Origin: Roseovarius arcticus
Lineage (GTDB): Bacteria > Pseudomonadota > Alphaproteobacteria > Rhodobacterales > Rhodobacteraceae
Length of the DNA stretch: 64,000 nt
Reading direction: 5' to 3'
Assembly (NCBI RefSeq): GCF_006125015.1
Contig: NZ_SZZN01000001.1
Span: 2,914,001-2,978,000, forward strand
Shown: piece after piece, positions 17,679 to 26,547 of the stretch
Numbering within the stretch: the stretch's first letter is position 1
Layout of the letters: each line of letters starts with the position of its first letter
Notes under the pieces: generated by a model
Told to the model about the DNA's origin: nothing
What the model saw: only the letters and a program-made list of their open reading frames with translations
Databases searched by the model: none
Program-made: the position numbers and the translations under genes

Positions 17679-18460
17679 CGTCCTGTCCACTCGGGTTTGC
17701 GTTTGGCCAGAAAGGCCTCCATGCCGGTGCGGAAATCGTCGCTCATGTAGCACGATGTAATCAGGTCTGCATCGTCCACGGTGACCGCCGCGCGGGTGCG
17801 GCGCATCGCCTCTTTGGTGGCGCGCAGGGTCAGGGGGGCCATGGATCCCACATGATCGGCAAGCGCCGCCGCCCGCGCCATCAAGGCGGCCTCGTCCGCC
17901 AGAACCTCACTAACAAGGCCCACGCGCAGCGCCTCGTCGGCCTCAATCAGGCGCGCGGTAAAGATCAACTCGCGCACCCGCCCTGCCCCAATCAGGTCCG
18001 ACAGGCGCGCAAGGTTGGCCGCGGCCAGGCAATTGCCCAATGTGCGCGCGATGGGATACCCGAACTTGAGGCTGGCCGATGCGATGCGGATGTCGCAGGC
18101 CGCAGCGATGGAACCGCCACCGCCCGTACACGCGCCGTTGATTGCGGCGATGGTGGGCACCGGGCAACGCTCAATCGCGTCCAGAACCGCGTCGACCCGG
18201 TGCTCGTAATCCAAAGCATCCTGCGCCGTCTCAAAGGCGCGGAACTGTGTCATGTCCGTCCCGGCGGCAAAGGCCTTGCCGCCCGCGCCGGATATAACCA
18301 TGGCCCGGACGGACCCGTCCGTTGGCATCCCGGCGCAAAGCGCTGCAAGGCGTTCATACATCCCGAAGGTCAGCGCGTTGCGGGCGGCGGGCCGCTGAAA
18401 CGTGACCCACAAAATACCGTCGCGAGTGTCTTGGCTTAGATCAGGTGTTTGCGTTGTCAT
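17675..18460 (-). CDS. Enoyl-CoA hydratase/isomerase family protein
   Basis: 261-residue crotonase-fold enzyme. Seen: RAMVISGAGGKAFAAGTDMT (oxyanion-hole region) and PTIAAINGACTGGGGSIAAA, followed by CDIRIASASLKFGYPIAR. The position of the usual second catalytic Glu is occupied by a less standard sequence, so hydratase versus isomerase or hydrolase activity cannot be decided. The start at 18460 overlaps the TRAP large permease stop by 4 bp. It acts on a CoA thioester, presumably made by the neighbouring CoA-transferase. Confidence 0.87.
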   Translation of the reverse strand: MTTQTPDLSQDTRDGILWVTFQRPAARNALTFGMYERLAALCAGMPTDGSVRAMVISGAGGKAFAAGTDMTQFRAFETAQDALDYEHRVDAVLDAIERCPVPTIAAINGACTGGGGSIAAACDIRIASASLKFGYPIARTLGNCLAAANLARLSDLIGAGRVRELIFTARLIEADEALRVGLVSEVLADEAALMARAAALADHVGSMAPLTLRATKEAMRRTRAAVTVDDADLITSCYMSDDFRTGMEAFLAKRKPEWTGR

Positions 18461-19737
18461 CTGTAAAAATACTCCACCAAAAACATCGGGATGGCGGGCA
18501 CGTAGGTGCATAGCATCAGAACTGCCAGCAGCACACCGACGAACCAGATGTTGACCTTGGACACCTCCCAGATATTGGCGCGCGCGACCGAACAGGCGGT
18601 GATCAGCACCGACGCGACCGGCGGGGTCTGTTGCCCGATTGCCAGGTTCAGGGTCACGACTAGGCCAAAATGCACCGGGTCAATCCCGGCAGCGGTGATT
18701 AGCGGAATGACGATGGGTATGACCAGAATGATCGCCGCGGCGGAGTGCAGGAAGAAGCCGATAATCAGGAAAAAGAAGTTCAGGATCAGCAGGATCGCCC
18801 ATTGTTGCGTCGTGATTGACAGGATCCCCTGCGCCAGTTCCTGTGGTATCTGCGCGCGGGTTAAAAAGCCGCCCATCAACACCGACGCTGCGACAAGAAG
18901 CATGACTACGGCGGTTTGCATGCCACCGTCCAGCATCGCCCGGCGCAGGTGGCGTATATCAAGGTTGCCATACCACGCGGACACCGCAAGCGAGGCGATG
19001 ACTGCGAGGCCCGCAGCCTCGGTCGCGGTGACATAGCCGCCAAAGATTCCGCCCAGAATTATCACCGGCAGTGTGAAGGCTGGCAGGGCATCGATAAAGG
19101 TTTCGCGCAACCGGCCCAGGCTGAACGCCGCCTCGGTTGGAAAATTGTAGCGCTTGGCGAACAGGTAGGCCACGACCATCAGCCCGGCCGCACCCAGAAG
19201 GCCCGGCACCAGACCGGCGACGAACAGTTGCTCGACCGAGGTATTGGCCGAGGCCGCATAAAGGATCATCGGAATAGACGGCGGGATGATGATGGCCAGC
19301 GAAGCCGAGGACGAGGTGACAGCCGCCGAGAATTCCTTGCTGTAGCCGCGTTTCTTCATCTGCGGGATCAGGATCGAGCCCATGGCCGCCACATCCGCCA
19401 CCGCCGAGCCCGAGATTTCGGCAAAGAACAGCGACACGCCGATGTTGACCATCGCGAGACCGCCTCGGATGAAACCGATGATCGCCGAGACGAAGTTGAT
19501 CAGCTTGTCGGTGATGCCGCCCGCGTTCATGATCGCACCGGCCAGAACGAACATCGGGATGGCGATCAGCGAGAATTTGGTCGATCCGTCGTACATATCC
19601 AACGCGATGGTCACCAGGCTTCCCGCCCCTTCGGTCGCAAGAAGGCCCAAGACACCACACATGGCCAGCGCCACGGCTATAGGAATGTTAATGCAGATCA
19701 TCAGCAGCATCGCGATGAAAATGGCGCCTATCAGCAT
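18457..19737 (-). CDS. dctM: TRAP transporter large permease (DctM type)
   Basis: 426-residue inner-membrane protein with about 12 hydrophobic segments, the transporting subunit of a TRAP carboxylate importer. Typical stretches: IAIPMFVLAGAIMNAGGITD, GSAVADVAAMGSILIPQMKK and IIPPSIPMILYAASANTSVE, and the C-terminal VHFGLVVTLNLAIGQQTPPV. It overlaps the small permease by one base (TGATG) and the hydratase by 4 bp. Energy comes from an ion gradient, with the DctP protein as receptor. Confidence 0.92.
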   Translation of the reverse strand: MLIGAIFIAMLLMICINIPIAVALAMCGVLGLLATEGAGSLVTIALDMYDGSTKFSLIAIPMFVLAGAIMNAGGITDKLINFVSAIIGFIRGGLAMVNIGVSLFFAEISGSAVADVAAMGSILIPQMKKRGYSKEFSAAVTSSSASLAIIIPPSIPMILYAASANTSVEQLFVAGLVPGLLGAAGLMVVAYLFAKRYNFPTEAAFSLGRLRETFIDALPAFTLPVIILGGIFGGYVTATEAAGLAVIASLAVSAWYGNLDIRHLRRAMLDGGMQTAVVMLLVAASVLMGGFLTRAQIPQELAQGILSITTQQWAILLILNFFFLIIGFFLHSAAAIILVIPIVIPLITAAGIDPVHFGLVVTLNLAIGQQTPPVASVLITACSVARANIWEVSKVNIWFVGVLLAVLMLCTYVPAIPMFLVEYFYR

Positions 19738-20303
19738 CAGATGCGATCCTTGTTCTTGTCGAGTTCAGTTTCGACCTCTTCTTCGATTTCCGCATGTTCG
19801 AGCGAAATTCCCGCAGACGTCAACTTGAGATAGGCGGGCAAGCTTAGGATCTGCCCAAGGATGAACAGCGAGGCACCGATGGGAATGACGGATTGCGTGA
19901 ACTGGATCGGCACCCATGTCAGCGAAACCAGCGTGTCGCCCTCAAGCACCTCGAGTACCTGCAGACCGGCGCGGGCCATCAGCACAAAGAAGGTCAGCAC
20001 GATCAGCTCTCCCAGCAGAAGTGCCGCAATCCGCATCTTGTGAGGCATCGCCAGCAACACCGTGTCAAACCCGATGTGGCGGCGGTGCAGCGCAGCTAGG
20101 GCGCTGCCGTAATAGGTGATCCACGCCAGCATGATTGCCGCAACCTCATCATACCAGGAAAAGCTGTCGCCCATCAGGCGGGCGATGACAGCCAGGCTGA
20201 CAATCACTGTCAGCAGCACCATCTGACTAATGGTAATCCATTCAAGGATCTGGCTGACCCGCCGGTTGATGCGCGATAATACGGGATACGAAGCATGTTC
20301 CAT
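19737..20303 (-). CDS. dctQ: TRAP transporter small permease (DctQ type)
   Basis: 188-residue four-helix membrane protein. The start at 20303 (MEHASYPVLSRINRRVSQIL) is preferred over an upstream in-frame start because the extra residues are hydrophilic and read through the dctP-dctQ gap. Typical signatures: WYDEVAAIMLAWITYYGSAL and RRHIGFDTVL. The acidic C-terminal tail (EEEVETELDKNKD) is unusual. It pairs with DctM. Confidence 0.88.
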   Translation of the reverse strand: MEHASYPVLSRINRRVSQILEWITISQMVLLTVIVSLAVIARLMGDSFSWYDEVAAIMLAWITYYGSALAALHRRHIGFDTVLLAMPHKMRIAALLLGELIVLTFFVLMARAGLQVLEVLEGDTLVSLTWVPIQFTQSVIPIGASLFILGQILSLPAYLKLTSAGISLEHAEIEEEVETELDKNKDRI

Positions 20304-20390
20304 TAAGGCCAGCCCTGTTGGACATCGCTCACCCCCAGCGTGCCAATATTGCGCATGCCGGGGCGGTCGACGGGTACTTTGAAACAAAAC

Positions 20391-20417
20391 CGGGCGGCAG
20401 GGTCACCCCGCCGCCCG
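20391..20417 (-). terminator. Hairpin between dctP and dctQM
   Basis: An 8-bp GC stem (CGGGCGGC and GCCGCCCG, 11-nt loop) lies 9 bp after the dctP stop and is followed on the minus strand by GTTTTGTTTC. It probably works as a leaky terminator or mRNA stabiliser, allowing more binding protein than membrane subunits. Confidence 0.6.
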
Positions 20418-20425
20418 TTTAGATG

Positions 20426-21406
20426 TCAGCCCGACTGGCCGAGGCCAAGGACCGTGTCGATCATCTCTTGCGCACCGTCGACCTCTTCGGCGAACTGCTT
20501 GTAGATCGGCTTGGACGCTTCGATAAACGCGGCCTTGTCGGCGGTGTTCACCTCAACGCCGGCATCCTCAATCTCCTTGAGCAGGGTTTCTTCCATCTGG
20601 GCAGCTGTTTCGTAGGTGAAATCCTGCGTCTGGTTGGCGCACTCGGTCAGACCCGCGCGGATATCCTCGGGCAGCGCGTCAAACTTCTTCTTGGACGCCA
20701 GAATATAGGCTGGTGTATAGACGTGCCCGGTGATCGACAGGTATTTCTGCACTTCTTGGAACTTTGCCGATGCTATTTGGGCATACGGGTTTTCCTGACC
20801 GTCGATCACGCCCGTCTGCAACGCGGTGAACACGTCCGAGAACGCCATCGGGGTCGGGTTCGCGCCGTATTCCTGGAACATCTTCAGACGCCAGACACCG
20901 TTGGGCGTGCGCAGCTTGATCCCTTCCAGATCGGCGGGAACAGTGATGGGCCGCACGTTGTTGGTAATGTGACGAAAGCCGTTTTCGGCCAGTCCGACGA
21001 TGTGATAGCCGTTTTCGTTCGCGGCTGTCTGGAACACATCCATCATGTCGTCCTGCACCCGGCGCATGTGGTCGCGGCTGACGATGATATAGGGCATCTC
21101 GAAGATGCCGAAGCTATCGTCGACAGACGACATGATCGACGAGGGCAGCGAAAAGTCGATCTGCGCCAACTTCAGCTTTTGCAACATTTCCTTGTCATTG
21201 CCCAGTTGCGACGACCCGAAGGTCTGCACCTCGACCTTGTCGGTCATCGACGCGTTGACGCATTCGGCAAAGTTGTCGGCGGTTGCCTCAAACAGCGATC
21301 CCGGCGCGCCAACATGGCCGAATTTCATCGTCATGTCTGCGGCCGACACGCTGGTTGCCAACCCTGCAATGGCTGTTGCGGCCAGTAGTTTTGTAATATT
21401 TTTCAT
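20426..21406 (-). CDS. dctP: TRAP transporter substrate-binding protein (DctP type)
   Basis: 326-residue periplasmic receptor. A signal peptide (MKNITKLLAATAIAGLATSV, cleavage after SAA) precedes a DctP domain: MTMKFGHVGAPGSLFEATAD, GSSQLGNDKEMLQKLKLAQI, and LKLRTPNGVWRLKMFQEYGA, where the conserved Arg binds the ligand carboxylate. A strong AGGAGAA site precedes the ATG. It lies 61 bp downstream of the aminotransferase and upstream of dctQM. The ligand is likely an organic acid, perhaps a hydroxy or amino acid given the neighbours. Confidence 0.92.
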   Translation of the reverse strand: MKNITKLLAATAIAGLATSVSAADMTMKFGHVGAPGSLFEATADNFAECVNASMTDKVEVQTFGSSQLGNDKEMLQKLKLAQIDFSLPSSIMSSVDDSFGIFEMPYIIVSRDHMRRVQDDMMDVFQTAANENGYHIVGLAENGFRHITNNVRPITVPADLEGIKLRTPNGVWRLKMFQEYGANPTPMAFSDVFTALQTGVIDGQENPYAQIASAKFQEVQKYLSITGHVYTPAYILASKKKFDALPEDIRAGLTECANQTQDFTYETAAQMEETLLKEIEDAGVEVNTADKAAFIEASKPIYKQFAEEVDGAQEMIDTVLGLGQSG

Positions 21407-21467
21407 TGTTTCTCCTCCCAGAGATTTACGGTTCTTTCAGACCGTCGTCCCACAGATGCAGCGCCCC

Positions 21468-22625
21468 TCAGCCCAACATCTGCATTGCAGCTTGCACCCC
21501 ACCCTCCTTGTGGGGAACGTCCGCCTTCTTCAGACCCATTTCGACACCGGCCACCGTTGCGACCAACATCAGATCGTTAAAATCGCCCAGATGACCGATG
21601 CGGAACACCTTGTCGGCCACTTTGGACAAGCCATTGCCAAGGGAAATGTCAAAATGCTCCAGCGTGCTGGCGCGGAAGGCGTCGGCGCTGTGGCCCTCGG
21701 GCATCATCACGGCGGTCAGGACGCCGCTTTCCTGGCCCTGAGTGGCGCAGAGCACCTCAAGCCCCCAGTGGCGCACCGCCGCGCGGACCGCTGCACCGTG
21801 GCGGGCGTGGCGGTCAAACACGTTGTCCAACCCTTCCTCGTGCAGCATGTCCACCGCCTCATTGAGGCCGTACAGCAGATTGGTTGCAGGCGTGTAGGGG
21901 AAATAGCCGGTCTTGTTCGGCCCCTGCATCTCGGCCCAGTCCCAGTAGGACCGCTGAAGGGCCGCAGTCTTGTTCGCGGCCAGTGCCTTGGCGCTCGCGG
22001 CGTTGAATGACAGACCGGGGGGCAGCATCAGACCCTTTTGCGATCCCGATACCGTCACGTCCACGCCCCATTCGTCATGCTGATAGTCCAGTGACGCCAG
22101 CCCCGAGATGGTATCGACCATGAACAGCGCCGGATGCCCTGCGTTGTCGATTGCCTTGCGCACGGCGGCGATGGGCGACACTGAGCCGGTCGAGGTTTCG
22201 TTATGCACGACACAGACCGCCTTGATCTGGTGCTCTTTGTCCTCGGCCAGATAGGCCTCGATCTGATCCGGGTCGGCGCCGCCGCGCCAATCCCCTTCGA
22301 TGAATTCAGCCTTCACGCCCAGCTTTTCCGCCAGCTTTTTCCACAAGGTCGCGAAATGCCCGGTTTCGAACATCAGCACGCGGTCGCCGGGCGACAGGGT
22401 GTTGACCAATGCCGCCTCCCAGGCGCCAGTGCCGGACGCAGGGTAGATAAAAACGCTTTCTTCGGTTTTGAAGATCGTCTTCAGCCCGTCCAGCGCCTTC
22501 ATGCCGACCTTGGCAAAGGCCGGGCCGCGGTGGTCAATGGTCTGCTGTGATATCGCAGCAAGGATCCGGTCGGGAACCGCGCTTGGCCCCGGAATCTGCA
22601 AAAAGTGACGACCGGCTTTTCTCAT
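21468..22625 (-). CDS. Class V aminotransferase, serine/aspartate-glyoxylate type
   Basis: 385-residue PLP enzyme. Seen: HFLQIPGPSAVPDRIL, YPASGTGAWEAALVNTLSPG (PLP phosphate site), HNETSTGSVSPI, ALFMVDTISGLASLDYQHDE and the PLP-lysine in VTVSGSQKGLMLPPGL. These match serine-glyoxylate aminotransferase and its close relative BhcA of the beta-hydroxyaspartate cycle. No bhcB, bhcC or bhcD is present in the window, so the BhcA role is not supported. The start at 22625 is chosen for its good spacing. It is the first gene of the minus-strand operon with TRAP genes, divergent to the FAD/Fe-S dehydrogenase. Confidence 0.87.
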   Translation of the reverse strand: MRKAGRHFLQIPGPSAVPDRILAAISQQTIDHRGPAFAKVGMKALDGLKTIFKTEESVFIYPASGTGAWEAALVNTLSPGDRVLMFETGHFATLWKKLAEKLGVKAEFIEGDWRGGADPDQIEAYLAEDKEHQIKAVCVVHNETSTGSVSPIAAVRKAIDNAGHPALFMVDTISGLASLDYQHDEWGVDVTVSGSQKGLMLPPGLSFNAASAKALAANKTAALQRSYWDWAEMQGPNKTGYFPYTPATNLLYGLNEAVDMLHEEGLDNVFDRHARHGAAVRAAVRHWGLEVLCATQGQESGVLTAVMMPEGHSADAFRASTLEHFDISLGNGLSKVADKVFRIGHLGDFNDLMLVATVAGVEMGLKKADVPHKEGGVQAAMQMLG

Positions 22626-22699
22626 GACAAAGGATCCCGGAGTTCTTGTGGAAATGATGTCCGCGGTTGTGACACCCGCTTTTCTATTGCCTAATCCTA

Positions 22700-22715
22700 A
22701 TTTTGAATTCAAAAT
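22700..22715. promoter_or_regulatory. Perfect 16-bp palindrome in the aminotransferase/dehydrogenase divergent promoter
   Basis: ATTTTGAATTCAAAAT is a perfect palindrome lying between the divergent aminotransferase-TRAP operon and the FAD/Fe-S dehydrogenase-GntR operon. It is a good candidate operator for the FCD-type GntR regulator at 25,658, which would then control both arms and itself. Confidence 0.6.
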
Positions 22716-22763
22716 TATGTCAATGAAAAATATCGCGCTCTGCCGCAAGGAACTGGATCGGCT

Positions 22764-25661
22764 ATGCCTCAGCTCTCGGATATCCTGAAATCCCGCGTCG
22801 AGGGAGACGTGCTCTTTGACCGCTTTTCGCGGGGGCGTTATGCGACGGATGCCTCGCTCTATCAGATGATGCCCCTAGGCGTCCTTTCGCCGAAATCCGA
22901 GGACGACATCCGCGCCGCCATCGACATCGCCCGCGAACAGGACGTGCCGATCCTGGCGCGCGGGGGCGGCACATCGCAATGCGGCCAGACTGTGAACACG
23001 GCGCTGGTTCTGGATAACACCCAGTATTTCAACAACATCTTGGAACTGGACGTGGCCAATCAACGCTGCGTGGTGCGCCCCGGTATCGTGCTGGACGAAT
23101 TAAACCGCGCGCTGAAGCCTCACGGGCTATGGTTTCCGGTCGACGTGTCCACCGCATCGCGCGCCACCATCGGCGGTATGACGGGCAATAATTCATGCGG
23201 TGGCAAATCGCTGCGCTATGGCATGATGCGTGACAATGTCCTGTCTATCGACGCCTTTCTGGCCGATGGCAGCCATCACCATTTCGGCATGAACGGCCCC
23301 GTGCCATCGCCGGACTTCGCCGACCTGAGGGACGACATGCTGCGTCTGGGAACCCGCGAGGCGGACGAGATCGACGCTCGCTTTCCCAAGGTTATGCGCC
23401 GCGTGGGGGGCTACAATATCGACGCGCTGACACCAGCGCAGGCCCCCAACAACCTTGCCCAGCTTCTGGTCGGCTCGGAAGGGACGCTGGCCTATTCCAC
23501 CGCGATCGAGCTGAAGCTGTGGCCAATCCTGTCGCAGAAGGTTCTGGGGGTCTGCCACTTTGCCACCTTCCATCAGGCGATGGACGCGGCCCAGCACCTT
23601 GTCACGCTGAACCCGCAGGGTGTCGAACTGGTGGATGCCACGATGATCGCGCTGGCCCGCGACATTCCAATGTTTCGCGCGACCATCGAAGAGGTCGTGA
23701 CCGGCACACCCGAGGCCCTGCTGCTGGTCGAATTTGCAGAAGAGGATTCCACCCGCCACACTGCCAAGCTGAACGCGCTGGACGAGATGATGGGTGATCT
23801 GGGGTTTTCCTGGTCCGGCACCGGCAGCGCATGGGGCGGCGTAACCAAGGTGACTGACGCTGCGATACAAGGGCGCATTGCCGACCTGCGCAGCTCTGGG
23901 CTGAACATCATGATGTCCATGAAGGATGACGGCAAGCCGGTGTCCTTTGTCGAAGATTGCGCGGTCGAGCTGATCGACCTTGCCGACTATACCGCCGGCC
24001 TGACCGAGATTTTCGAGCGCCACGGCACCCGTGGCACATGGTATGCCCATGCCTCGGTCGGCTGCCTCCATGTGCGCCCGGTGCTGAACCTCAAGCTGGA
24101 CAAGGACGTCGCGACGATGCGCGCGATTGCCGAGGAATGCTTCGACCTGGTGGCGCGCTACAAGGGATCGCATTCCGGCGAGCATGGCGACGGGCTGGTG
24201 CGCTCGGAATTTCACGAAAAGATGTTCGGCGCGCGCATGGTCGCGAACTTTGCCGAGGTCAAGAAACGCTTTGACCCAGGCGGGCTGTTCAATCCCGGCA
24301 AGATCGTGGATGCGCCAAAAATGGATGACCGCCGGCTGTTCCGTTATGGCCCCGACTACGCCGCCCCCGAAATGCAAACCGCGCTGGACTGGTCCGACTG
24401 GACTGGCAGCGGCGGCGGCTTTCAGGGCGCTATTGAGATGTGCAACAACAACGGCGCGTGTCGCAAACTGAAGGGCGGGGTGATGTGCCCGTCTTTCCGC
24501 GTGACGCGCAAAGAACAGGATTTGACACGGGGCCGCGCCAATACGCTGCGGCTCGCCATCACCGGCCAGCTAGGCCCAGATGCCCTGACATCGGAGCAGA
24601 TGGCCGAGACGATGAAACTCTGCGTGTCCTGCAAGGGCTGCAAACGCGAATGCCCGACCGGCGTGGACATGGCCCGCATGAAGATCGAAGTGCTGGCAGC
24701 GCGCGCGCGCGAACACGGGCTAGGCCTACATGACTGTCTGGTCGGTTATCTGCCGCGTTATGCGCCCTGGGCGTCCCGCCTGTCGGTTCTGACGAACCTG
24801 CGCAACACCGTGCCGGGGATCGCGCGCCTGACCGAACGCCTGACCGGATTCACCGCCACGCGAGACCTGCCGGTCTGGAGCGCGCACCCCTTCAAAAACC
24901 GAGAGGTCGCGCCGCAGGGCAGCCCGCAGGCCGTGCTGTTCGCGGACTGTTTCAACCGTTATTTCGAGCCGGAAAACCTGCGCGCCACGGTCAAGGTGCT
25001 GGATGCCGCGGATGTCCGTGTCCAAGTAGCGGCCGCGCCGGACGGAGAACGCCCGCTGTGCTGCGGGCGCACCTTCCTGTCAGTGGGTCTGGTGGATGAG
25101 GCCAAGGCCGAGGCGCGCCGACTGGTCGATGCGCTGCTGCCCTACGCAGAGCAGGGCCTGCCAATCATCGGGCTAGAGCCCAGCTGCCTTTTGACCCTGC
25201 GCGACGAAATTCCTGCCCTTATGCCTGGCACGGACACGGCCCTGCTGGCCCGCCAGGCTCGGATGCTGGAGGAATATATCGCGGATCAGGACGGTAACCC
25301 GGATTTCAATCTTCCGCTTGGCTCGCCCGCACCCAAGATCCTTCTTCACGGGCACTGCCACCAGAAGGCCATGGACGTGATGTCCAGCATCCAAAAGACC
25401 CTATCGCGCCTGCCCGACACTGAAATAGAAACCATCGAAACAAGTTGTTGCGGCATGGCTGGGTCTTTTGGCTACGGTGTCGACACACATGAAATCTCGC
25501 GCAAGATGGCCGAGGCAGATCTTGCCCCGGCGGTGCGCGCCGCCGACCCCAGCACGCTGATCGTTGCTGACGGCACGTCCTGTCGCCACCAGGTAGGGGA
25601 CACAACCGGTCGCAAGCCGATACACGTCGCGCGACTTCTTGAGATGGCCCTGAAACAGTGA
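22764..25661 (+). CDS. Fused FAD-linked oxidase / Fe-S 2-hydroxyacid dehydrogenase (GlcD-GlcF type)
   Basis: 965 residues joining two functions usually split between GlcD and GlcF. Residues about 30-270: PCMH FAD domain (ILARGGGTSQCGQTVN, GNNSCGGKSLRYGMMRDNVL). About 270-530: FAD-oxidase C domain ending FDPGGLFNPGKIVDAP. About 560-640: ferredoxin-like domain with CVSCKGCKRECPTG. About 700-960: two CCG domains (CCGRTFLS, HGHCHQKAMD, SCCGMAGSFGYG). Such proteins oxidise D-lactate, D-2-hydroxyglutarate or similar acids at the membrane and pass electrons to quinone. The substrate is probably related to the TRAP-imported acid. It overlaps the GntR start by 4 bp. Confidence 0.9.
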   Translation: MPQLSDILKSRVEGDVLFDRFSRGRYATDASLYQMMPLGVLSPKSEDDIRAAIDIAREQDVPILARGGGTSQCGQTVNTALVLDNTQYFNNILELDVANQRCVVRPGIVLDELNRALKPHGLWFPVDVSTASRATIGGMTGNNSCGGKSLRYGMMRDNVLSIDAFLADGSHHHFGMNGPVPSPDFADLRDDMLRLGTREADEIDARFPKVMRRVGGYNIDALTPAQAPNNLAQLLVGSEGTLAYSTAIELKLWPILSQKVLGVCHFATFHQAMDAAQHLVTLNPQGVELVDATMIALARDIPMFRATIEEVVTGTPEALLLVEFAEEDSTRHTAKLNALDEMMGDLGFSWSGTGSAWGGVTKVTDAAIQGRIADLRSSGLNIMMSMKDDGKPVSFVEDCAVELIDLADYTAGLTEIFERHGTRGTWYAHASVGCLHVRPVLNLKLDKDVATMRAIAEECFDLVARYKGSHSGEHGDGLVRSEFHEKMFGARMVANFAEVKKRFDPGGLFNPGKIVDAPKMDDRRLFRYGPDYAAPEMQTALDWSDWTGSGGGFQGAIEMCNNNGACRKLKGGVMCPSFRVTRKEQDLTRGRANTLRLAITGQLGPDALTSEQMAETMKLCVSCKGCKRECPTGVDMARMKIEVLAARAREHGLGLHDCLVGYLPRYAPWASRLSVLTNLRNTVPGIARLTERLTGFTATRDLPVWSAHPFKNREVAPQGSPQAVLFADCFNRYFEPENLRATVKVLDAADVRVQVAAAPDGERPLCCGRTFLSVGLVDEAKAEARRLVDALLPYAEQGLPIIGLEPSCLLTLRDEIPALMPGTDTALLARQARMLEEYIADQDGNPDFNLPLGSPAPKILLHGHCHQKAMDVMSSIQKTLSRLPDTEIETIETSCCGMAGSFGYGVDTHEISRKMAEADLAPAVRAADPSTLIVADGTSCRHQVGDTTGRKPIHVARLLEMALKQ

Positions 25662-26365
25662 CGAGGCACCCGATGAGGCATACTGCCGCCCCACAACCGA
25701 TCCAGCGCACATCCCTGCACCGGGAATTGGTGGACCGTCTGCAACTGTTGATTATCAACGGCGATCTGACACCTGGCGCGAAAGTGCCCGAAAAGGCGCT
25801 CTGCGCGCAGTTCGACGTATCGCGCACGCCCCTGCGGGAGGCGCTGAAGGTTCTGGCCTCGGACGGGCTGGTCCGGCTGGAGCCGAACCGGGGGGCATGG
25901 GTCACACCCGTCACGACCGGAGAGGTGGAAGAGGTGTTTCCCGTCCTCGGCGCGCTGGAGGCCCTGTCAGGCGAGCTGGCCTGCAAAAGCATCTCGCCCG
26001 ATGAAATCGACACGGTGCGCCATCTTCACGCCCAGATGATTGGCAGCTATGAAACGCGGGATCTGGACAGCTATTTCGCACTCAACCAGCAGATTCACCG
26101 CGCGATCCTTCTGGCGGCGCGCAACGACACGCTGACGACCTCCTGTCAGGCGCTGTCGCTGCGGATGCAGCGCGCGCGCTACCTTGCCAACATGACCGAA
26201 GGCCGTTGGGCGACGGCGGTGCAGGAACACGAAAACATTTTGAAATACCTTGTCGACCGTGACGGCAAGAATCTGGCGCATACATTGCTGGGCCATATGG
26301 AGGCCAAGCGTGCCTCGGTGGTGCAATGGCTAAATGCGCAAGACCCGCTGCCCGACGCGTCGTAA
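25658..26365 (+). CDS. GntR-family regulator, FadR/FCD type
   Basis: 235-residue repressor: GntR winged helix (LHRELVDRLQLLIINGDLTP, EKALCAQFDVSRTPLREALK, LASDGLVRLEPNRGAWV) at about 20-85, then an all-helical FCD ligand domain whose metal-binding residues appear in LNQQIHRAILLAARND and ENILKYLVDRDG. The GTG at 25658 overlaps the dehydrogenase stop; an ATG at 25673 is the alternative. Co-transcribed with the dehydrogenase, it probably recognises the palindrome at 22,700-22,715 and responds to the organic acid. Confidence 0.9.
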   Translation: MTRHPMRHTAAPQPIQRTSLHRELVDRLQLLIINGDLTPGAKVPEKALCAQFDVSRTPLREALKVLASDGLVRLEPNRGAWVTPVTTGEVEEVFPVLGALEALSGELACKSISPDEIDTVRHLHAQMIGSYETRDLDSYFALNQQIHRAILLAARNDTLTTSCQALSLRMQRARYLANMTEGRWATAVQEHENILKYLVDRDGKNLAHTLLGHMEAKRASVVQWLNAQDPLPDAS

Positions 26366-26547
26366 TCTGCCCGGCGACGTCCGTGACTGTACGCAGTCCC
26401 GGACAATGGGCGGTTTCCCCTGCAAAAGAGCATTTGACGCCTACGGTTCGTAGGAAGGTTGGAAATAAACATGGCAGTTTCTCCATCCGCCGCTTGCCTC
26501 CACATCGCCGACACCGCGCCGCCCCAAGCCTGCTAAGAGCCAGTACT

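Noticed and set aside
16914..19833. Several long plus-strand frames (16,914-17,750; 17,666-18,439; 18,916-19,833)
   Set aside because: They lie opposite the CoA-transferase, hydratase and TRAP genes. They are rich in Arg/His/Gly as expected for antisense of GC-rich genes and have no motifs.
20423..22010. Plus-strand frames of about 300 codons (20,423-21,388 and 21,105-22,010)
   Set aside because: Antisense to dctP and the aminotransferase, which are clearly real; no independent signals.
21468..22625. Assignment of the aminotransferase as BhcA of the beta-hydroxyaspartate cycle
   Set aside because: The sequence would allow it, but the partner genes bhcB, bhcC and bhcD are not beside it, so only the broader class was called.
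23193..24377. Minus-strand frame of 394 codons
   Set aside because: Fully inside the fused FAD/Fe-S dehydrogenase on the opposite strand; the product is His/Gln/Arg-rich without domain signs.
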